From: SIG565 sp045594065
GTDB lineage: Bacteria; Bacillota; Clostridia; Oscillospirales; Acutalibacteraceae
Assembly: GCA_045594065.1 (NCBI GenBank)
Contig: JAZNXU010000017.1
Location: 26,884 to 90,883 of the forward strand
Reading direction: 5' to 3'
DNA length: 64,000 nucleotides
Shown here: positions 35,200 through 44,060 of the stretch, piece after piece
How positions within the stretch are numbered: the first letter of the stretch is position 1
Layout of the letters: every line of letters starts with the position of its first letter
Translations under genes and position numbers: made by a program
Notes under the pieces: generated by a model
The model's database searches: none
The model's input: the letters and a program-made list of their open reading frames with translations, nothing else
Told to the model about the DNA's origin: nothing

Positions 35200-35313
35200 C
35201 CGAGCGATTTTTTGAAATTTCGCCCAAATCTACAATAAATTGAGCCCGAATTTAATTTTTCACGCAAAAAGCACCAAATATTGAATAAAAATAAATTTTA
35301 TTTTATTATCTGC

Positions 35314-35342
35314 TTGACAAAGTTGGTAAATTGGTATTTAAT
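35314..35342 (+). promoter_or_regulatory. Promoter for galE
   Basis: Perfect TTGACA (35314-35319), 17-base spacer, TTTAAT. The start codon is at 35373. Confidence 0.6.
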
Positions 35343-35372
35343 TAAATTAGTACTTATTTGAGGTGATTATAA

Positions 35373-36386
35373 ATGGCAATTTTGGTTACAGGCGGAGCAG
35401 GCTATATAGGTTCGCACACCTGCATAGAAATGATTAAGGCAGGTCATGAAGTTGTTGTAATTGATAACCTTGATAATTCTAACAGTGAGGCTTTAAAGCG
35501 CGCTGAGGAAATAGCGGGTAAAAAGATTAAATTTTACGAAAATGATGTTCGCGATATGGCGGCGCTTGAGAAAATATTTTCCGAGAATGAAATCGATGCC
35601 GTTATCCATTTCGCAGGCTTAAAGGCGGTTGGTGAATCGGTGGTAAAGCCGATTGAATATTACGATAACAACCTTATAAGCACTTTAATGCTTTTAGAAG
35701 TTATGCGCAACTTCGGTGTTAAGAAGTTTGTATTTTCTTCTTCTGCTACGGTTTACGGGCTTTCAAAGGAAATGCCACTTAAAGAGGGTATGCCCATAGG
35801 CGCAATTAATCCCTACGGCAGAACAAAGCTGTTTATTGAAGAAATTCTTCGCGACCTTTATGTGTCAGATAACAGCTGGGGTATTGCAATACTTCGCTAC
35901 TTTAACCCAATTGGCGCTCATCCCTCAGGCAAAATAGGTGAAGACCCCAAGGGAATTCCAAATAACCTTATGCCCTATATATCTCAGGTTGCTGTTGGCA
36001 GACGCGAGGCACTGCACGTTTTCGGCAACGATTACAACACCGTTGACGGTACAGGCGTTCGCGACTATATTCATGTTTGCGATTTGGCTGTTGGTCATGT
36101 TAAGGCGGTTGAGTGGGCAATTAAGAATGAAAAGTGCGATGAATTCAACCTTGGCACAGGCAATGGAACGAGCGTGCTGCAGTTAAAGGATGCATTCCAA
36201 AAAGCCTCGGGCGTTGAAATACCGTATGTTATTGACCCTCGCCGTCCGGGTGACCCTGACGAGGTTTATGCCGATGCTTCAAAGGCTAAAGAAATACTCG
36301 GCTGGAAAGCCGAACTAGGTATTGAGGAGATGTGCCGCGATACTTGGAATTGGCAATCCAAAAATCCAAACGGATACAATAAATAA
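35373..36386 (+). CDS. galE: UDP-glucose 4-epimerase
   Basis: Interconverts UDP-glucose and UDP-galactose (Leloir pathway and cell-surface sugar supply). 337 residues of the extended SDR family: NAD-binding GGAGYIGSHTCIEM (7-20), VIDNLDNSN, catalytic SSSATVYG with YGRTK (Ser/Tyr/Lys), RYFNPIGAHPSGKIGEDP and the C-terminal DPRRPGDPDEVYAD. A monocistronic unit with its own promoter and terminator; no other gal genes are close. Confidence 0.96.
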   Translation: MAILVTGGAGYIGSHTCIEMIKAGHEVVVIDNLDNSNSEALKRAEEIAGKKIKFYENDVRDMAALEKIFSENEIDAVIHFAGLKAVGESVVKPIEYYDNNLISTLMLLEVMRNFGVKKFVFSSSATVYGLSKEMPLKEGMPIGAINPYGRTKLFIEEILRDLYVSDNSWGIAILRYFNPIGAHPSGKIGEDPKGIPNNLMPYISQVAVGRREALHVFGNDYNTVDGTGVRDYIHVCDLAVGHVKAVEWAIKNEKCDEFNLGTGNGTSVLQLKDAFQKASGVEIPYVIDPRRPGDPDEVYADASKAKEILGWKAELGIEEMCRDTWNWQSKNPNGYNK

Positions 36387-36390
36387 AAAA

Positions 36391-36421
36391 TTCCCGACTT
36401 CGAAAGAAGTCGGGCTTTTTT
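36391..36421 (+). terminator. Terminator with dispersed GAAA-loop hairpin (copy 1)
   Basis: Stem CCCGACTTC/GAAGTCGGG around a GAAA tetraloop (36393-36414), then CTTTTTT. The same hairpin recurs after nifJ and after the XRE gene at 43578. Confidence 0.88.
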
Positions 36422-36458
36422 GTTAGGTTAAAGAGGAAGGGGCTGTAGAGTGCGGACT

Positions 36459-37859
36459 TTAAGCGATAGGAATGTAGTAATATCGGTTTGTGTATAAATA
36501 CTGCTCTCCGAGTGTTAAACCGTAGCCTTGTTCGGCAATATATGCACGAAACTCTGAACGCGGTGAGTAAATCTGTAAATCAATAAATTGGCTTAAATCC
36601 TCCGAATTAACTCCGCGATAGATGCAAAGATATTTGTCACCGTTCAGCATTACATGATCAACAATCGTTTTGAAGTTTTGAGGCAGGTCGGTGGTATTTG
36701 GCGGGGCTAATCCAAAATTATTGTAAAAAGCGGCATCGGTGGAATTACATTTCGGCACGCTCAGTTTGCCGTAATCTATTGTGTGATCGGCTTCGATTTC
36801 GTCGGTGGTGACATTGAAGAATTTATAATAATGAAGTCTGTCGGTCCCCGAGTCGTCCCAAGTAGCATCTGCCATATACCATTTGCCGTCAATAAGCACA
36901 GCATTCCACATATGGTTTGCCCCCAATATTCCATGTATCTGAGTGGCATTTATTCCTACGCGGTAGCAAAGGTATTGGAATAATTTTGTATAGCCCTCAC
37001 AAACGGCTGAGCTCTCACACGCGGCGCCGTAGGCATCAAACGAGTGGGTAACAAGCTCATAACCCTGCTTTACCGCCTCAGCGGTTTTACTATCGTATAC
37101 TACATTATCCAAAATATAATCGTATATCTTCTTTTCCTTTTCAAGGTCGCTGATGTTAGAGGGGATAGCGGAGAGAATCTCGCTGATTTTTTTATTGAAC
37201 GCCGCTATTTGCGCATTTATTTTTGTGCGGTCGGCAGAAGCAATCATATTGTCGTCATCGTCGTAATTGTCCTCAGTAGTGCCATCGGAATAATATAGTG
37301 TAAATTCAAGCACTCTGCCGTCCTTAGAGCTTATAGTGTATGAATAATATTTTGATAGGTAGAAGAATTGCGGATTATCCGCTGTAAAAGCATTGTGAAT
37401 TTTCTGTATGGTGTCTTTTGAAAGTGCATAATCCTCTAAATCAATATTACAAATTCCTTTTTGGGCGGCGGTGTAAAGCTTATTATAAACTTCTTTTTCG
37501 GTAGCATTTAAAAATGAATATTGATAATATTCGTTTTTTGAGAGTGGTGTATGCTTGGATGCTATTTCAGCAGGTGTAGAAATGGTAGGAGCCTCGGTTT
37601 TTTCGGAAACTTCGGGCGTTTCAGTAATCGAGGGTTGTTTTGCGGGCTCCTTAACCTTAGTGTCGCTCTGCTCGCCGTGTGACGGATTTGGAGGTGTTGG
37701 AGTTTCATCACTATTTTCGGTTTCGGTGTCGATGTCTTCTTTTGGTACAGATATATCTTTGCCGCTTTGGTATTGAGGCGAGGATATATCCGCATCTTTA
37801 CAACTGCAGAGCATAAAAATAAGGAGGAACGCAAGCAAAACAGAAATTATCCGTTTCAT
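36459..37859 (-). CDS. Secreted lipoprotein with transglutaminase-like domain
   Basis: 466 residues. A lipoprotein signal (VLLAFLLIFMLCSC) predicts lipidation at Cys20; then a Glu/Thr/Pro-rich linker to about residue 100. A transglutaminase/protease-like domain follows, with a plausible Cys-His-Asp triad: Cys in AVCEGYTKLFQYLC (about 286), His in GANHMWNAVLI (about 316), Asp in MADATWDD (about 330). Such proteins act on the outer face of the membrane, often on peptides or the cell wall; the substrate is unknown. An AAGGAGG-type site precedes the ATG. Short gap to the CBS protein gene upstream. Confidence 0.82.
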   Translation of the reverse strand: MKRIISVLLAFLLIFMLCSCKDADISSPQYQSGKDISVPKEDIDTETENSDETPTPPNPSHGEQSDTKVKEPAKQPSITETPEVSEKTEAPTISTPAEIASKHTPLSKNEYYQYSFLNATEKEVYNKLYTAAQKGICNIDLEDYALSKDTIQKIHNAFTADNPQFFYLSKYYSYTISSKDGRVLEFTLYYSDGTTEDNYDDDDNMIASADRTKINAQIAAFNKKISEILSAIPSNISDLEKEKKIYDYILDNVVYDSKTAEAVKQGYELVTHSFDAYGAACESSAVCEGYTKLFQYLCYRVGINATQIHGILGANHMWNAVLIDGKWYMADATWDDSGTDRLHYYKFFNVTTDEIEADHTIDYGKLSVPKCNSTDAAFYNNFGLAPPNTTDLPQNFKTIVDHVMLNGDKYLCIYRGVNSEDLSQFIDLQIYSPRSEFRAYIAEQGYGLTLGEQYLYTNRYYYIPIA

Positions 37860-37885
37860 AACTTTCCTCCTTTTCTTATTAAAAA

Positions 37886-39238
37886 TCAGTCGTTTTCTTC
37901 TTCGGCTCTTTCAGGTTCAGGGAGCTTTTCGGCAACAATTCTCTCAATTCGGCGGTCATCAACCTCATCAACTCTAAAAGAATAACCCGCATATTCAATT
38001 ATCGGTTTTTCGTCTTCACCCGGTATGCGTCCGAGCTCTGACATTATAAAGCCGCCAACGGTATCATAATCACCCTCGGGAAATTTAATATCAAGAATTT
38101 CCTCAACCTCTTCAATATCACTTGTACCGTCGAGGTGGTAGGTGGTATCGCTTACCTGTTCAATTTCCTCTTCTTCGTTGTCGTATTCGTCTTGCATATT
38201 ACCAACAATTGATTCAAGCAGGTCTTCAATTGTAACAATACCCGAAATGCCACCGTATTCATCACACACAAATACAAGCTGCAGATGCTTTTCGGTCATC
38301 TCGTTAAACAGGTCGCCGCAACGCTTGGTTTCGGGGAAGAAGTGCGGGGTGCGCATAATATCCGAAATGCTAAGCGTTTTGGGTATTGATTTACCGACAT
38401 ATTTTAAAAGGTCCTTAATGTAGATAACGCCTTTAATGTTATCGAGGTCTTCTTCATATACGGGAATTCGCGAATATCCCGCGGTTATGGATTTTTCCAC
38501 AACCTCGGAAAAATCATCGGTTATTTCAACCGCCTCAATATCGGTGCGGTGGGTCATAACATCCGAGGCCAAAATATCGTCAAACTCGAAAATGTTATTA
38601 ATCATTTCTTTCTGACTTTCCTCGATAACTCCCTTTTCTTCGCCTGCATCAACAAGCATCAAAATTTCTTCCTCGGTAACATTTTCTTCACTGGCGTTGG
38701 GGTCGAAGCCTAAAAGGCGCACCACAATGTTGGTTGTAAAGGAAAGTATCTTTATAAACGGTTTGAACAACCCCATTACAAAGCTCAAAATTCCTGCTAT
38801 TTTAAATGAAATCTGCTCGTACTTCTGCATTGCAATTCTTTTCGGTACTAATTCTCCTAGCACCAAAGAAAAGAAAGAGATTATAACCGTTACTAAGAAA
38901 AGAGAAAGTGTATCAAGCCAAACGGGAATACTTGCTAGTTCAAACCAGCCGGCGAGCACTGCAGATAACGGTCCTGCAAAGTTTTCAGCAGCCGCTGCAG
39001 AGGTTAAAAATCCCGCAAAGGTTATACCTATTTGTATGGACGATAAAAAGTTTGAGGGATTTTTAGTAAGCTTTAAAATTTTTTTAGCCTTTTTATCGCC
39101 GTCTTCAGCCATTTTCTGTAGCTTTAGGTCGTTGAGCGTTATAATTGCGATTTCGCTCATTGCGAAAAACGCATTGATCAAAATAAGCACAAATAATAAA
39201 ATCAATTTGTAAGTTAAATTGGCAGGGTCGCCGTCCAT
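37886..39238 (-). CDS. Hemolysin-type CBS/CorC membrane protein
   Basis: 450 residues from the ATG at 39238, with ACGGAG; a longer frame to 39325 lacks a ribosome binding site. N-terminal DUF21 transmembrane domain (LILLFVLILINAFFAMSEIAI, two further helices to about 170), a CBS pair (SDVMTHRTDIEAV, LSISDIMRTPHFFP, VFVCDEYGGISGIVTIEDLL), and a C-terminal CorC/HlyC domain (HLDGTSDIEEVEEIL, DTVGGFIMSELGRIP). Homologues are implicated in Mg2+ or other cation handling; "hemolysin" is a legacy name. Confidence 0.9.
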   Translation of the reverse strand: MDGDPANLTYKLILLFVLILINAFFAMSEIAIITLNDLKLQKMAEDGDKKAKKILKLTKNPSNFLSSIQIGITFAGFLTSAAAAENFAGPLSAVLAGWFELASIPVWLDTLSLFLVTVIISFFSLVLGELVPKRIAMQKYEQISFKIAGILSFVMGLFKPFIKILSFTTNIVVRLLGFDPNASEENVTEEEILMLVDAGEEKGVIEESQKEMINNIFEFDDILASDVMTHRTDIEAVEITDDFSEVVEKSITAGYSRIPVYEEDLDNIKGVIYIKDLLKYVGKSIPKTLSISDIMRTPHFFPETKRCGDLFNEMTEKHLQLVFVCDEYGGISGIVTIEDLLESIVGNMQDEYDNEEEEIEQVSDTTYHLDGTSDIEEVEEILDIKFPEGDYDTVGGFIMSELGRIPGEDEKPIIEYAGYSFRVDEVDDRRIERIVAEKLPEPERAEEEND

Positions 39239-39355
39239 TTTTTTAAACTCCGTTTCGTTATTTATGTATTTACAGTAGATATTCTGTATCAAGATAATAA
39301 TATAAGTTTTTGAATGTTTTGTCAATAATTTATTAAAAAAATAATAATTTACCTA

Positions 39356-39384
39356 TTTACTTATTGGGAAAAAAGTAGTATTAT
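39356..39384 (+). promoter_or_regulatory. Promoter for nifJ
   Basis: TTTACT, 17-base spacer, TATTAT, about 50 bases before the start codon. Confidence 0.5.
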
Positions 39385-39394
39385 ATATTATGTA

Positions 39395-39410
39395 TGGAAA
39401 GCATTTTCCA
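39395..39410 (+). promoter_or_regulatory. Inverted repeat near the nifJ transcription start, possible operator
   Basis: TGGAAAGCATTTTCCA has perfect six-base arms around GCAT and sits just downstream of the -10 box, where a repressor would block initiation. It does not match the catabolite-repression consensus closely. The regulator is unknown. Confidence 0.4.
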
Positions 39411-39435
39411 ATTAATTTAAGGAGGAATTCCACAA

Positions 39436-42400
39436 ATGGCAAGAAAATTTAAAACCATGGACGGTAATAATGCCGCTGCTCACGTGTCCTATGCGTTCAC
39501 GGAAGTTGCAGGTATTTATCCTATCACTCCGTCAAGCCCGATGGCCGACTATGTAGACCAGTGGTCTGCACAGGGACTTAAAAACATTTTCGGCACAACA
39601 GTTAACGTAGTAGAAATGCAGTCTGAAGCAGGTGCTTCCGGTACTGTACACGGCTCTTTAGCAGCAGGTGCTTTAACCACCACATACACTGCTTCTCAGG
39701 GCCTTTTACTTATGATTCCGAATATGTACAAAATCGCCGGTGAGTTACTGCCCTGCGTGTTCCACGTATCCGCTCGTTGCGTAGCTTCACACGCTCTTAA
39801 CATTTTCGGTGACCATTCCGACGTTTATGCTTGCCGTCAGACAGGTTTTGCAATGCTCGCAGAAACTAATACTCAGGAAGTTATGGACTTAGGCGCTGTT
39901 GCTCACTTAGCATCAATCAAAAGCCGCGTTCCTTTCTTAAACTTCTTTGACGGTTTCCGTACCTCTCACGAACTTCAGAAAATTCAGGTTTGGGATTTTG
40001 AAGACCTTAAAGAGATGTGCGATATGGATGCTGTAGCTGCATTCCGCAAGCGTGCTCTTAACCCCGAGCATCCCGTAATGCGCGGTTCACACGAAAACGG
40101 CGATATCTTCTTCCAGCACAGAGAGGCCTGCAACAAGTACTATGATGCAGTTCCCGCTATTGTTGAAGAATATATGGACAAGGTTAACGCTAAAATCGGT
40201 ACCGATTATAAACTCTTCAACTACTACGGCGCTCCCGATGCTGAGAAAATCATCATCGCTATGGGCTCTGTTTGCGATGTTGCAGAAGAGGTTATTGACT
40301 ATATGACCGCTGCAGGCGAAAAGGTTGGTTTATTAAAGGTTCGCCTCTATAGACCTTTCTCTGCTAAGCATTTTGTAGACGCTATTCCCGAAACAGTTAA
40401 GAAAATTGCTGTTCTTGATAGAACTAAGGAGCCCGGCGCTCTTGGCGAGCCGCTTTACTTAGACGTTGTTGCTGCACTCGCTTCACAGGGTAGAAAGATT
40501 GACACCGTTATCGGCGGTCGTTACGGTCTTGGCTCTAAGGACACTCCGCCCAGCTCTATCTTCGCTGTATATGAAGAGCTCGGCAAGGCAGAGCCTAAGG
40601 CTCAGTTCACAATGGGTATCGTTGATGATGTTACAGGTCTTTCACTTGACGAGAAGCCCGCTCCGAACACCGCAGCTGAAGGCACAATCGAGTGTAAGTT
40701 CTGGGGCCTTGGCGGTGACGGTACCGTTGGTGCTAACAAAGACTCTATTAAAATTATCGGTGACCATACCGATAAGTATGTTCAGGCATACTTCCAGTAT
40801 GACTCTAAGAAAACAGGCGGTATCACCATTTCTCACTTACGTTTTGGTGATAAGCCCATTAAGAGCCCTTACTACATAAATAAGGCTGACTTCGTTGCCT
40901 GCCATAACCCGTCCTATGTAATCAAGGGTTACAAGATGGTTAACGATGTAAAGCCCGGCGGTGTATTCCTTATTAACTGCCAGTGGACACCTGAAGAGTT
41001 AGATAAGCATATGCCCGCTGAAGCTAAGCAGTATATCGCTAAGAACAACGTTCAGCTTTATACCGTTAACGCTATCGATTTAGCGGCTCAGATTGGTTTA
41101 GGTAAGCGTACCAACACCGTTCTGCAGTCTGCGTTCTTCTCACTTTCTAAGGTGCTTCCCGAGGCTGAGGCTATCGGATATATGAAGGAAAAGGCCCAGA
41201 AGTTTATGAAGAAGGGTAAAGAAATCGTTGAAATGAACGAAAAGGCAATCGATGCAGGCGCTACCGCTTATGTTAAGATTGACGTTCCTGCCAGCTGGGC
41301 TACCGCTGCTGATGATGCTAAGGCTGAGGCTGCTAAGGGTGACGCTAAGCTCGTTAAGATGGTTGACGGCATTATGAAGCCGGTTGCTCTTATGGACGGT
41401 GACTCACTGCCTGTATCTGCATTCGTTGACCACGCTGACGGTACATTTGAGCAGGGTGCATCTGCTTACGAGAAGCGTGCAGTTGCAGTTCTCGTTCCCG
41501 AGTGGAATGCTGATACCTGTGCTAAGTGTAACAAGTGCGCATTCGTGTGCCCCCATGCTACAATCCGTCCGTTTGCACTTACTGCTGACGAGGTAGCTAA
41601 TGCTCCCGAAAATCTTAAGGTTGCTGAAAAACCGATTATTAAGACCGAATATAAGTACACACTTGCTGTATCTCCTATGGATTGTATGGGCTGCGGCGTA
41701 TGTATCGGCGTATGTCCCACCAATTCGCTTAAAATGGTATCCCGTGAATCTCAGGATGCTCAGCAGGCAGTATTTGATTATTGCGTAAGCTCAGTTACCG
41801 AAAAGGCTGAGGTTGCTACAAATGCTAACCTTATCTCTTCTCAGTACAAAAAGCCGCTTCTCGAGTTCTCAGGCTCATGCGCAGGCTGTGCTGAAACCGC
41901 TTATGCTCGTCTTGTTACCCAGCTCTTTGGTGACAGAATGTATATTTCTAATGCAACAGGTTGTTCGTCCATTTGGGGCGGCCCCGCTGCAACTTCACCC
42001 TACACCGTAAATGCTGAGGGTCACGGTCCTGCTTGGGCTAACTCACTGTTCGAAGACAACGCTGAGCACGGTCTTGGTATGTACCTCGGTCAGAAAGCTC
42101 TCCGTGATCAGCTTATCGCTCAGGTTAAGGAAATGGCTGAGTCTGACAAGGCTTCTGCTGAATTTAAGGCTGCTGCTGAGGAATACCTCGCAACCGTTAA
42201 CGACGGTGACAAGAACACCGCCGCTACAAAGGCTCTAGTTGCTGAGCTCGAGAACGCTGCAAAGGCAGGCTGCCCGACAGCTCCCGCAGTGCTCGAGAAG
42301 AAAGAATACCTCTCCAAGAAGTCCGTTTGGATCTTCGGTGGTGACGGTTGGGCATATGATATCGGCTTCGGCGGTCTTGACCATGTACTCGCCTCCGGTA

Positions 42401-42975
42401 ACGATGTAAACGTAATGGTATTCGATACCGAGGTTTACTCTAACACAGGCGGTCAGGCATCAAAAGCTTCTCAGATTGGTCAGGTTGCTCAGTTCGCAGC
42501 AGCAGGTAAGGCCATCGCTAAGAAGTCACTTGCCGAAATCGCTATGTCCTACGGTTATGTATATGTAGCACAGATTGCTATGGGTGCTGACCAGAACCAG
42601 ACCTTAAAGGCTATTAAGGAAGCTGAGGCTTATCCGGGTCCGTCACTCGTAATCTGCTACTCACCCTGCGAAATGCACTCAATTAAGGGCGGTATGATCA
42701 ACTGCCAGAGTGAAATGAAGAAGGCTGTTGAATGCGGTTATTGGAACATCTTCCGCTTCAACCCTGCTTTAAAGGCAGAAGGCAAGAACCCGCTTTCAAT
42801 CGACTGCAAGCCTGCAGTTGCCGATTATAAGGAGTTCATCTTGGGCGAAGCTCGTTATGCTTCCCTCACACGTTCCTTCCCCGAGCGTGCTGAAGAACTC
42901 TTCGATAAGGCTGCTGAAAACTCCAAGAATGCACGTGCACATCTTGAGAAATTAGCTGAGCTTTACGGCAAATAA
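39436..42975 (+). CDS. nifJ: Pyruvate:ferredoxin (flavodoxin) oxidoreductase
   Basis: Single-chain homodimeric-type enzyme of 1179 residues that converts pyruvate and CoA to acetyl-CoA, CO2 and reduced ferredoxin with thiamine diphosphate. N-terminal pyruvate-binding domain (MDGNNAAAHVSYAFTE, YPITPSSPMA), gamma-like domain, ferredoxin domain with two [4Fe-4S] motifs (CAKCNKCAFVC at about 695 and CMGCGVCIGVC), then the thiamine-diphosphate domain (GSCAGCAETAYARL, NATGCSSIWGG, GGDGWAYDIGFGGLDHV). It supplies the ferredoxin used by the HydABC hydrogenase. Start with AAGGAGG. Confidence 0.97.
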   Translation: MARKFKTMDGNNAAAHVSYAFTEVAGIYPITPSSPMADYVDQWSAQGLKNIFGTTVNVVEMQSEAGASGTVHGSLAAGALTTTYTASQGLLLMIPNMYKIAGELLPCVFHVSARCVASHALNIFGDHSDVYACRQTGFAMLAETNTQEVMDLGAVAHLASIKSRVPFLNFFDGFRTSHELQKIQVWDFEDLKEMCDMDAVAAFRKRALNPEHPVMRGSHENGDIFFQHREACNKYYDAVPAIVEEYMDKVNAKIGTDYKLFNYYGAPDAEKIIIAMGSVCDVAEEVIDYMTAAGEKVGLLKVRLYRPFSAKHFVDAIPETVKKIAVLDRTKEPGALGEPLYLDVVAALASQGRKIDTVIGGRYGLGSKDTPPSSIFAVYEELGKAEPKAQFTMGIVDDVTGLSLDEKPAPNTAAEGTIECKFWGLGGDGTVGANKDSIKIIGDHTDKYVQAYFQYDSKKTGGITISHLRFGDKPIKSPYYINKADFVACHNPSYVIKGYKMVNDVKPGGVFLINCQWTPEELDKHMPAEAKQYIAKNNVQLYTVNAIDLAAQIGLGKRTNTVLQSAFFSLSKVLPEAEAIGYMKEKAQKFMKKGKEIVEMNEKAIDAGATAYVKIDVPASWATAADDAKAEAAKGDAKLVKMVDGIMKPVALMDGDSLPVSAFVDHADGTFEQGASAYEKRAVAVLVPEWNADTCAKCNKCAFVCPHATIRPFALTADEVANAPENLKVAEKPIIKTEYKYTLAVSPMDCMGCGVCIGVCPTNSLKMVSRESQDAQQAVFDYCVSSVTEKAEVATNANLISSQYKKPLLEFSGSCAGCAETAYARLVTQLFGDRMYISNATGCSSIWGGPAATSPYTVNAEGHGPAWANSLFEDNAEHGLGMYLGQKALRDQLIAQVKEMAESDKASAEFKAAAEEYLATVNDGDKNTAATKALVAELENAAKAGCPTAPAVLEKKEYLSKKSVWIFGGDGWAYDIGFGGLDHVLASGNDVNVMVFDTEVYSNTGGQASKASQIGQVAQFAAAGKAIAKKSLAEIAMSYGYVYVAQIAMGADQNQTLKAIKEAEAYPGPSLVICYSPCEMHSIKGGMINCQSEMKKAVECGYWNIFRFNPALKAEGKNPLSIDCKPAVADYKEFILGEARYASLTRSFPERAEELFDKAAENSKNARAHLEKLAELYGK

Positions 42976-42985
42976 AAAATAAAAA

Positions 42986-43018
42986 AATCCCGACTTCGAA
43001 AGAAGTCGGGATTTTTTA
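42986..43018 (+). terminator. Terminator with dispersed GAAA-loop hairpin (copy 2)
   Basis: The same CCCGACTTC/GAAGTCGGG stem with GAAA loop (42989-43010), extended by AAT/ATT and a T-run. It is identical in stem and loop to the galE copy. Confidence 0.88.
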
Positions 43019-43070
43019 TTTAGAATAGTGCGCTGCGGCAAAGACTCTTCAGCCGAAAAATCGAAATGAT

Positions 43071-43493
43071 TTATTTATTCGCAATATTTATAACCTTTTT
43101 GTTCTTCTTAATCGCCTTATCCATAAATTTTCCCGCACCTCCAAGATAATGGGTTACATAACAAATGACAAAATCGGACTTATTCAGCATATATTCGTTT
43201 CGCCTGTCAATAGCGTATTTTGGCGGAAATTTTTCAAAGCCTTCGGGTAAAATGCTGTTTTTCGGCGCGTAATTATCCCTTGGCAGATATGCCAAAACAA
43301 CATAATATTTTATATCGTATTCACTCGATAGTTTTTCGAGCACGGATGCCACCGTACTATCATAAACGCCGTTATTACCTACTAAAAAACGGCTGACCTT
43401 TTCATTTTTTATAAGCTTAATTATTTCTTTTTCAATATCGCCCTTAATGTTTTCGGGTGGATTTCTGTGCCCGAAAAAAGTGCAGGTGTACAT
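43071..43493 (-). CDS. SLOG-like (DprA/LOG-fold) nucleotide-binding protein
   Basis: 140 residues with a Rossmann-like pattern: YTCTFFGHRNPPE at the N terminus, FLVGNNGVYDSTVASVLEKL, KYYVVLAYLPRDNY, and a closing SDFVICYVTHYLGGAGKFMDKA. It resembles the small SLOG-type proteins (YspA/DUF1273-like) that bind nucleotides or derived signals. The ATG follows GAGGTG. It diverges from an XRE repressor-like gene across an 84-base gap, and a decayed copy of its 5' end lies at 44140. Function unknown. Confidence 0.72.
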   Translation of the reverse strand: MYTCTFFGHRNPPENIKGDIEKEIIKLIKNEKVSRFLVGNNGVYDSTVASVLEKLSSEYDIKYYVVLAYLPRDNYAPKNSILPEGFEKFPPKYAIDRRNEYMLNKSDFVICYVTHYLGGAGKFMDKAIKKNKKVINIANK

Positions 43494-43527
43494 ATTATCA
43501 CCTCTATAACATTATAGGTCAATTTAA

Positions 43528-43553
43528 CCCTAATTTCAATAGGGCAATTTGCC
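43528..43553. promoter_or_regulatory. Overlapping palindromes between the SLOG and XRE genes, possible operator
   Basis: CCCTA/TAGGG (43528-43532 and 43540-43544) and GGCAATTTGCC (43543-43553, perfect about its centre) fall in the divergent gap, where an XRE regulator would be expected to bind. Confidence 0.35.
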
Positions 43554-43577
43554 ATAATAATTTTGGGTGATAAAATT

Positions 43578-43796
43578 ATGAGCAGATTAAAGGAACTTAG
43601 AAAAAAGCGCGGCTTTACACAGATAAAGATGCAAATGCTTACGGGCATTGACCAAAGCGATTATTCAAAAATCGAAAGCGGTAAAAGATATTTAACCTTT
43701 GAGCAATGTCGAAAGGTAGCGGTAGCACTGGGAACGAGTATGGATTATTTAGCAGGGCTTACCGATGAGGAAAAACCTTATCCGAGGAATAAATGA
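43578..43796 (+). CDS. XRE-family helix-turn-helix regulator (copy 1)
   Basis: 72 residues from the ATG at 43578, which follows GGGTGAT; a TTG five codons earlier overlaps that site. The helix-turn-helix is LKELRKKRGFTQIKMQMLTGIDQSDYSKIESG, with a C-terminal MDYLAGLTDEEKPYP tail. A second XRE protein at 44278 ends in almost the same tail (LDYLTGLTDEEKPYP), so the two are paralogues. It probably controls the divergent SLOG gene and itself. It is followed by the GAAA-loop hairpin. Confidence 0.82.
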   Translation: MSRLKELRKKRGFTQIKMQMLTGIDQSDYSKIESGKRYLTFEQCRKVAVALGTSMDYLAGLTDEEKPYPRNK

Positions 43797-43799
43797 AAA

Positions 43800-43830
43800 A
43801 TCCCGACTTCGAAAGAAGTCGAGATTTTCT
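43800..43830 (+). terminator. Terminator-like GAAA-loop hairpin (copy 3)
   Basis: TCCCGACTTC, GAAA, GAAGTCGAGA followed by TTTTCTTCTT. One base differs from the galE and nifJ copies, creating a mismatch-like A in the 3' arm. It directly follows the XRE stop. Confidence 0.75.
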
Positions 43831-43846
43831 TCTTGTATACCGAAAA

Positions 43847-43865
43847 CCACGCGATAGTCGCGTGG
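43847..43865. repeat. Perfect hairpin in the accessory intergenic region
   Basis: CCACGCGA/TCGCGTGG with a TAG loop, lying between the XRE terminator and the MITE-like element. There is no T-run, so it is not a terminator. It probably belongs to the same repeat patch. Confidence 0.5.
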
Positions 43866-43914
43866 CAGGGGGAGAGGTTAACCGATGAACAAAAAATATC
43901 ATCAGTTGTGTTTT

Positions 43915-44049
43915 GCCTCCCTCTGATGAGGGAGGTGGATTTTTGCGTAGCAAAAAGACGGAGGAAGAGAATAATGAAATAAAACACAAGTTAAATTTTC
44001 TCTCCCTCAGTTTCGCCAACGCTCAACAGCTCCCTCGTCAGAGGGAGCC
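43915..44049. mobile_element. MITE-like element
   Basis: A 135-base element with imperfect inverted ends. The left end reads GCCTCCCTCTGATGAGGGAG; the right end, reversed, reads GGCTCCCTCTGACGAGGGAG. Similarity extends inward about 50 bases, with an internal TTTTGC-GTA-GCAAAA hairpin. It has no coding capacity. I recall similar CTCCCTC/GAGGGAG elements in Faecalibacterium-type genomes, from memory. It fills much of the 481-base non-coding stretch 43797-44277, between an intact and a decayed gene. Confidence 0.65.
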
Positions 44050-44060
44050 AAAGTGTTTAA

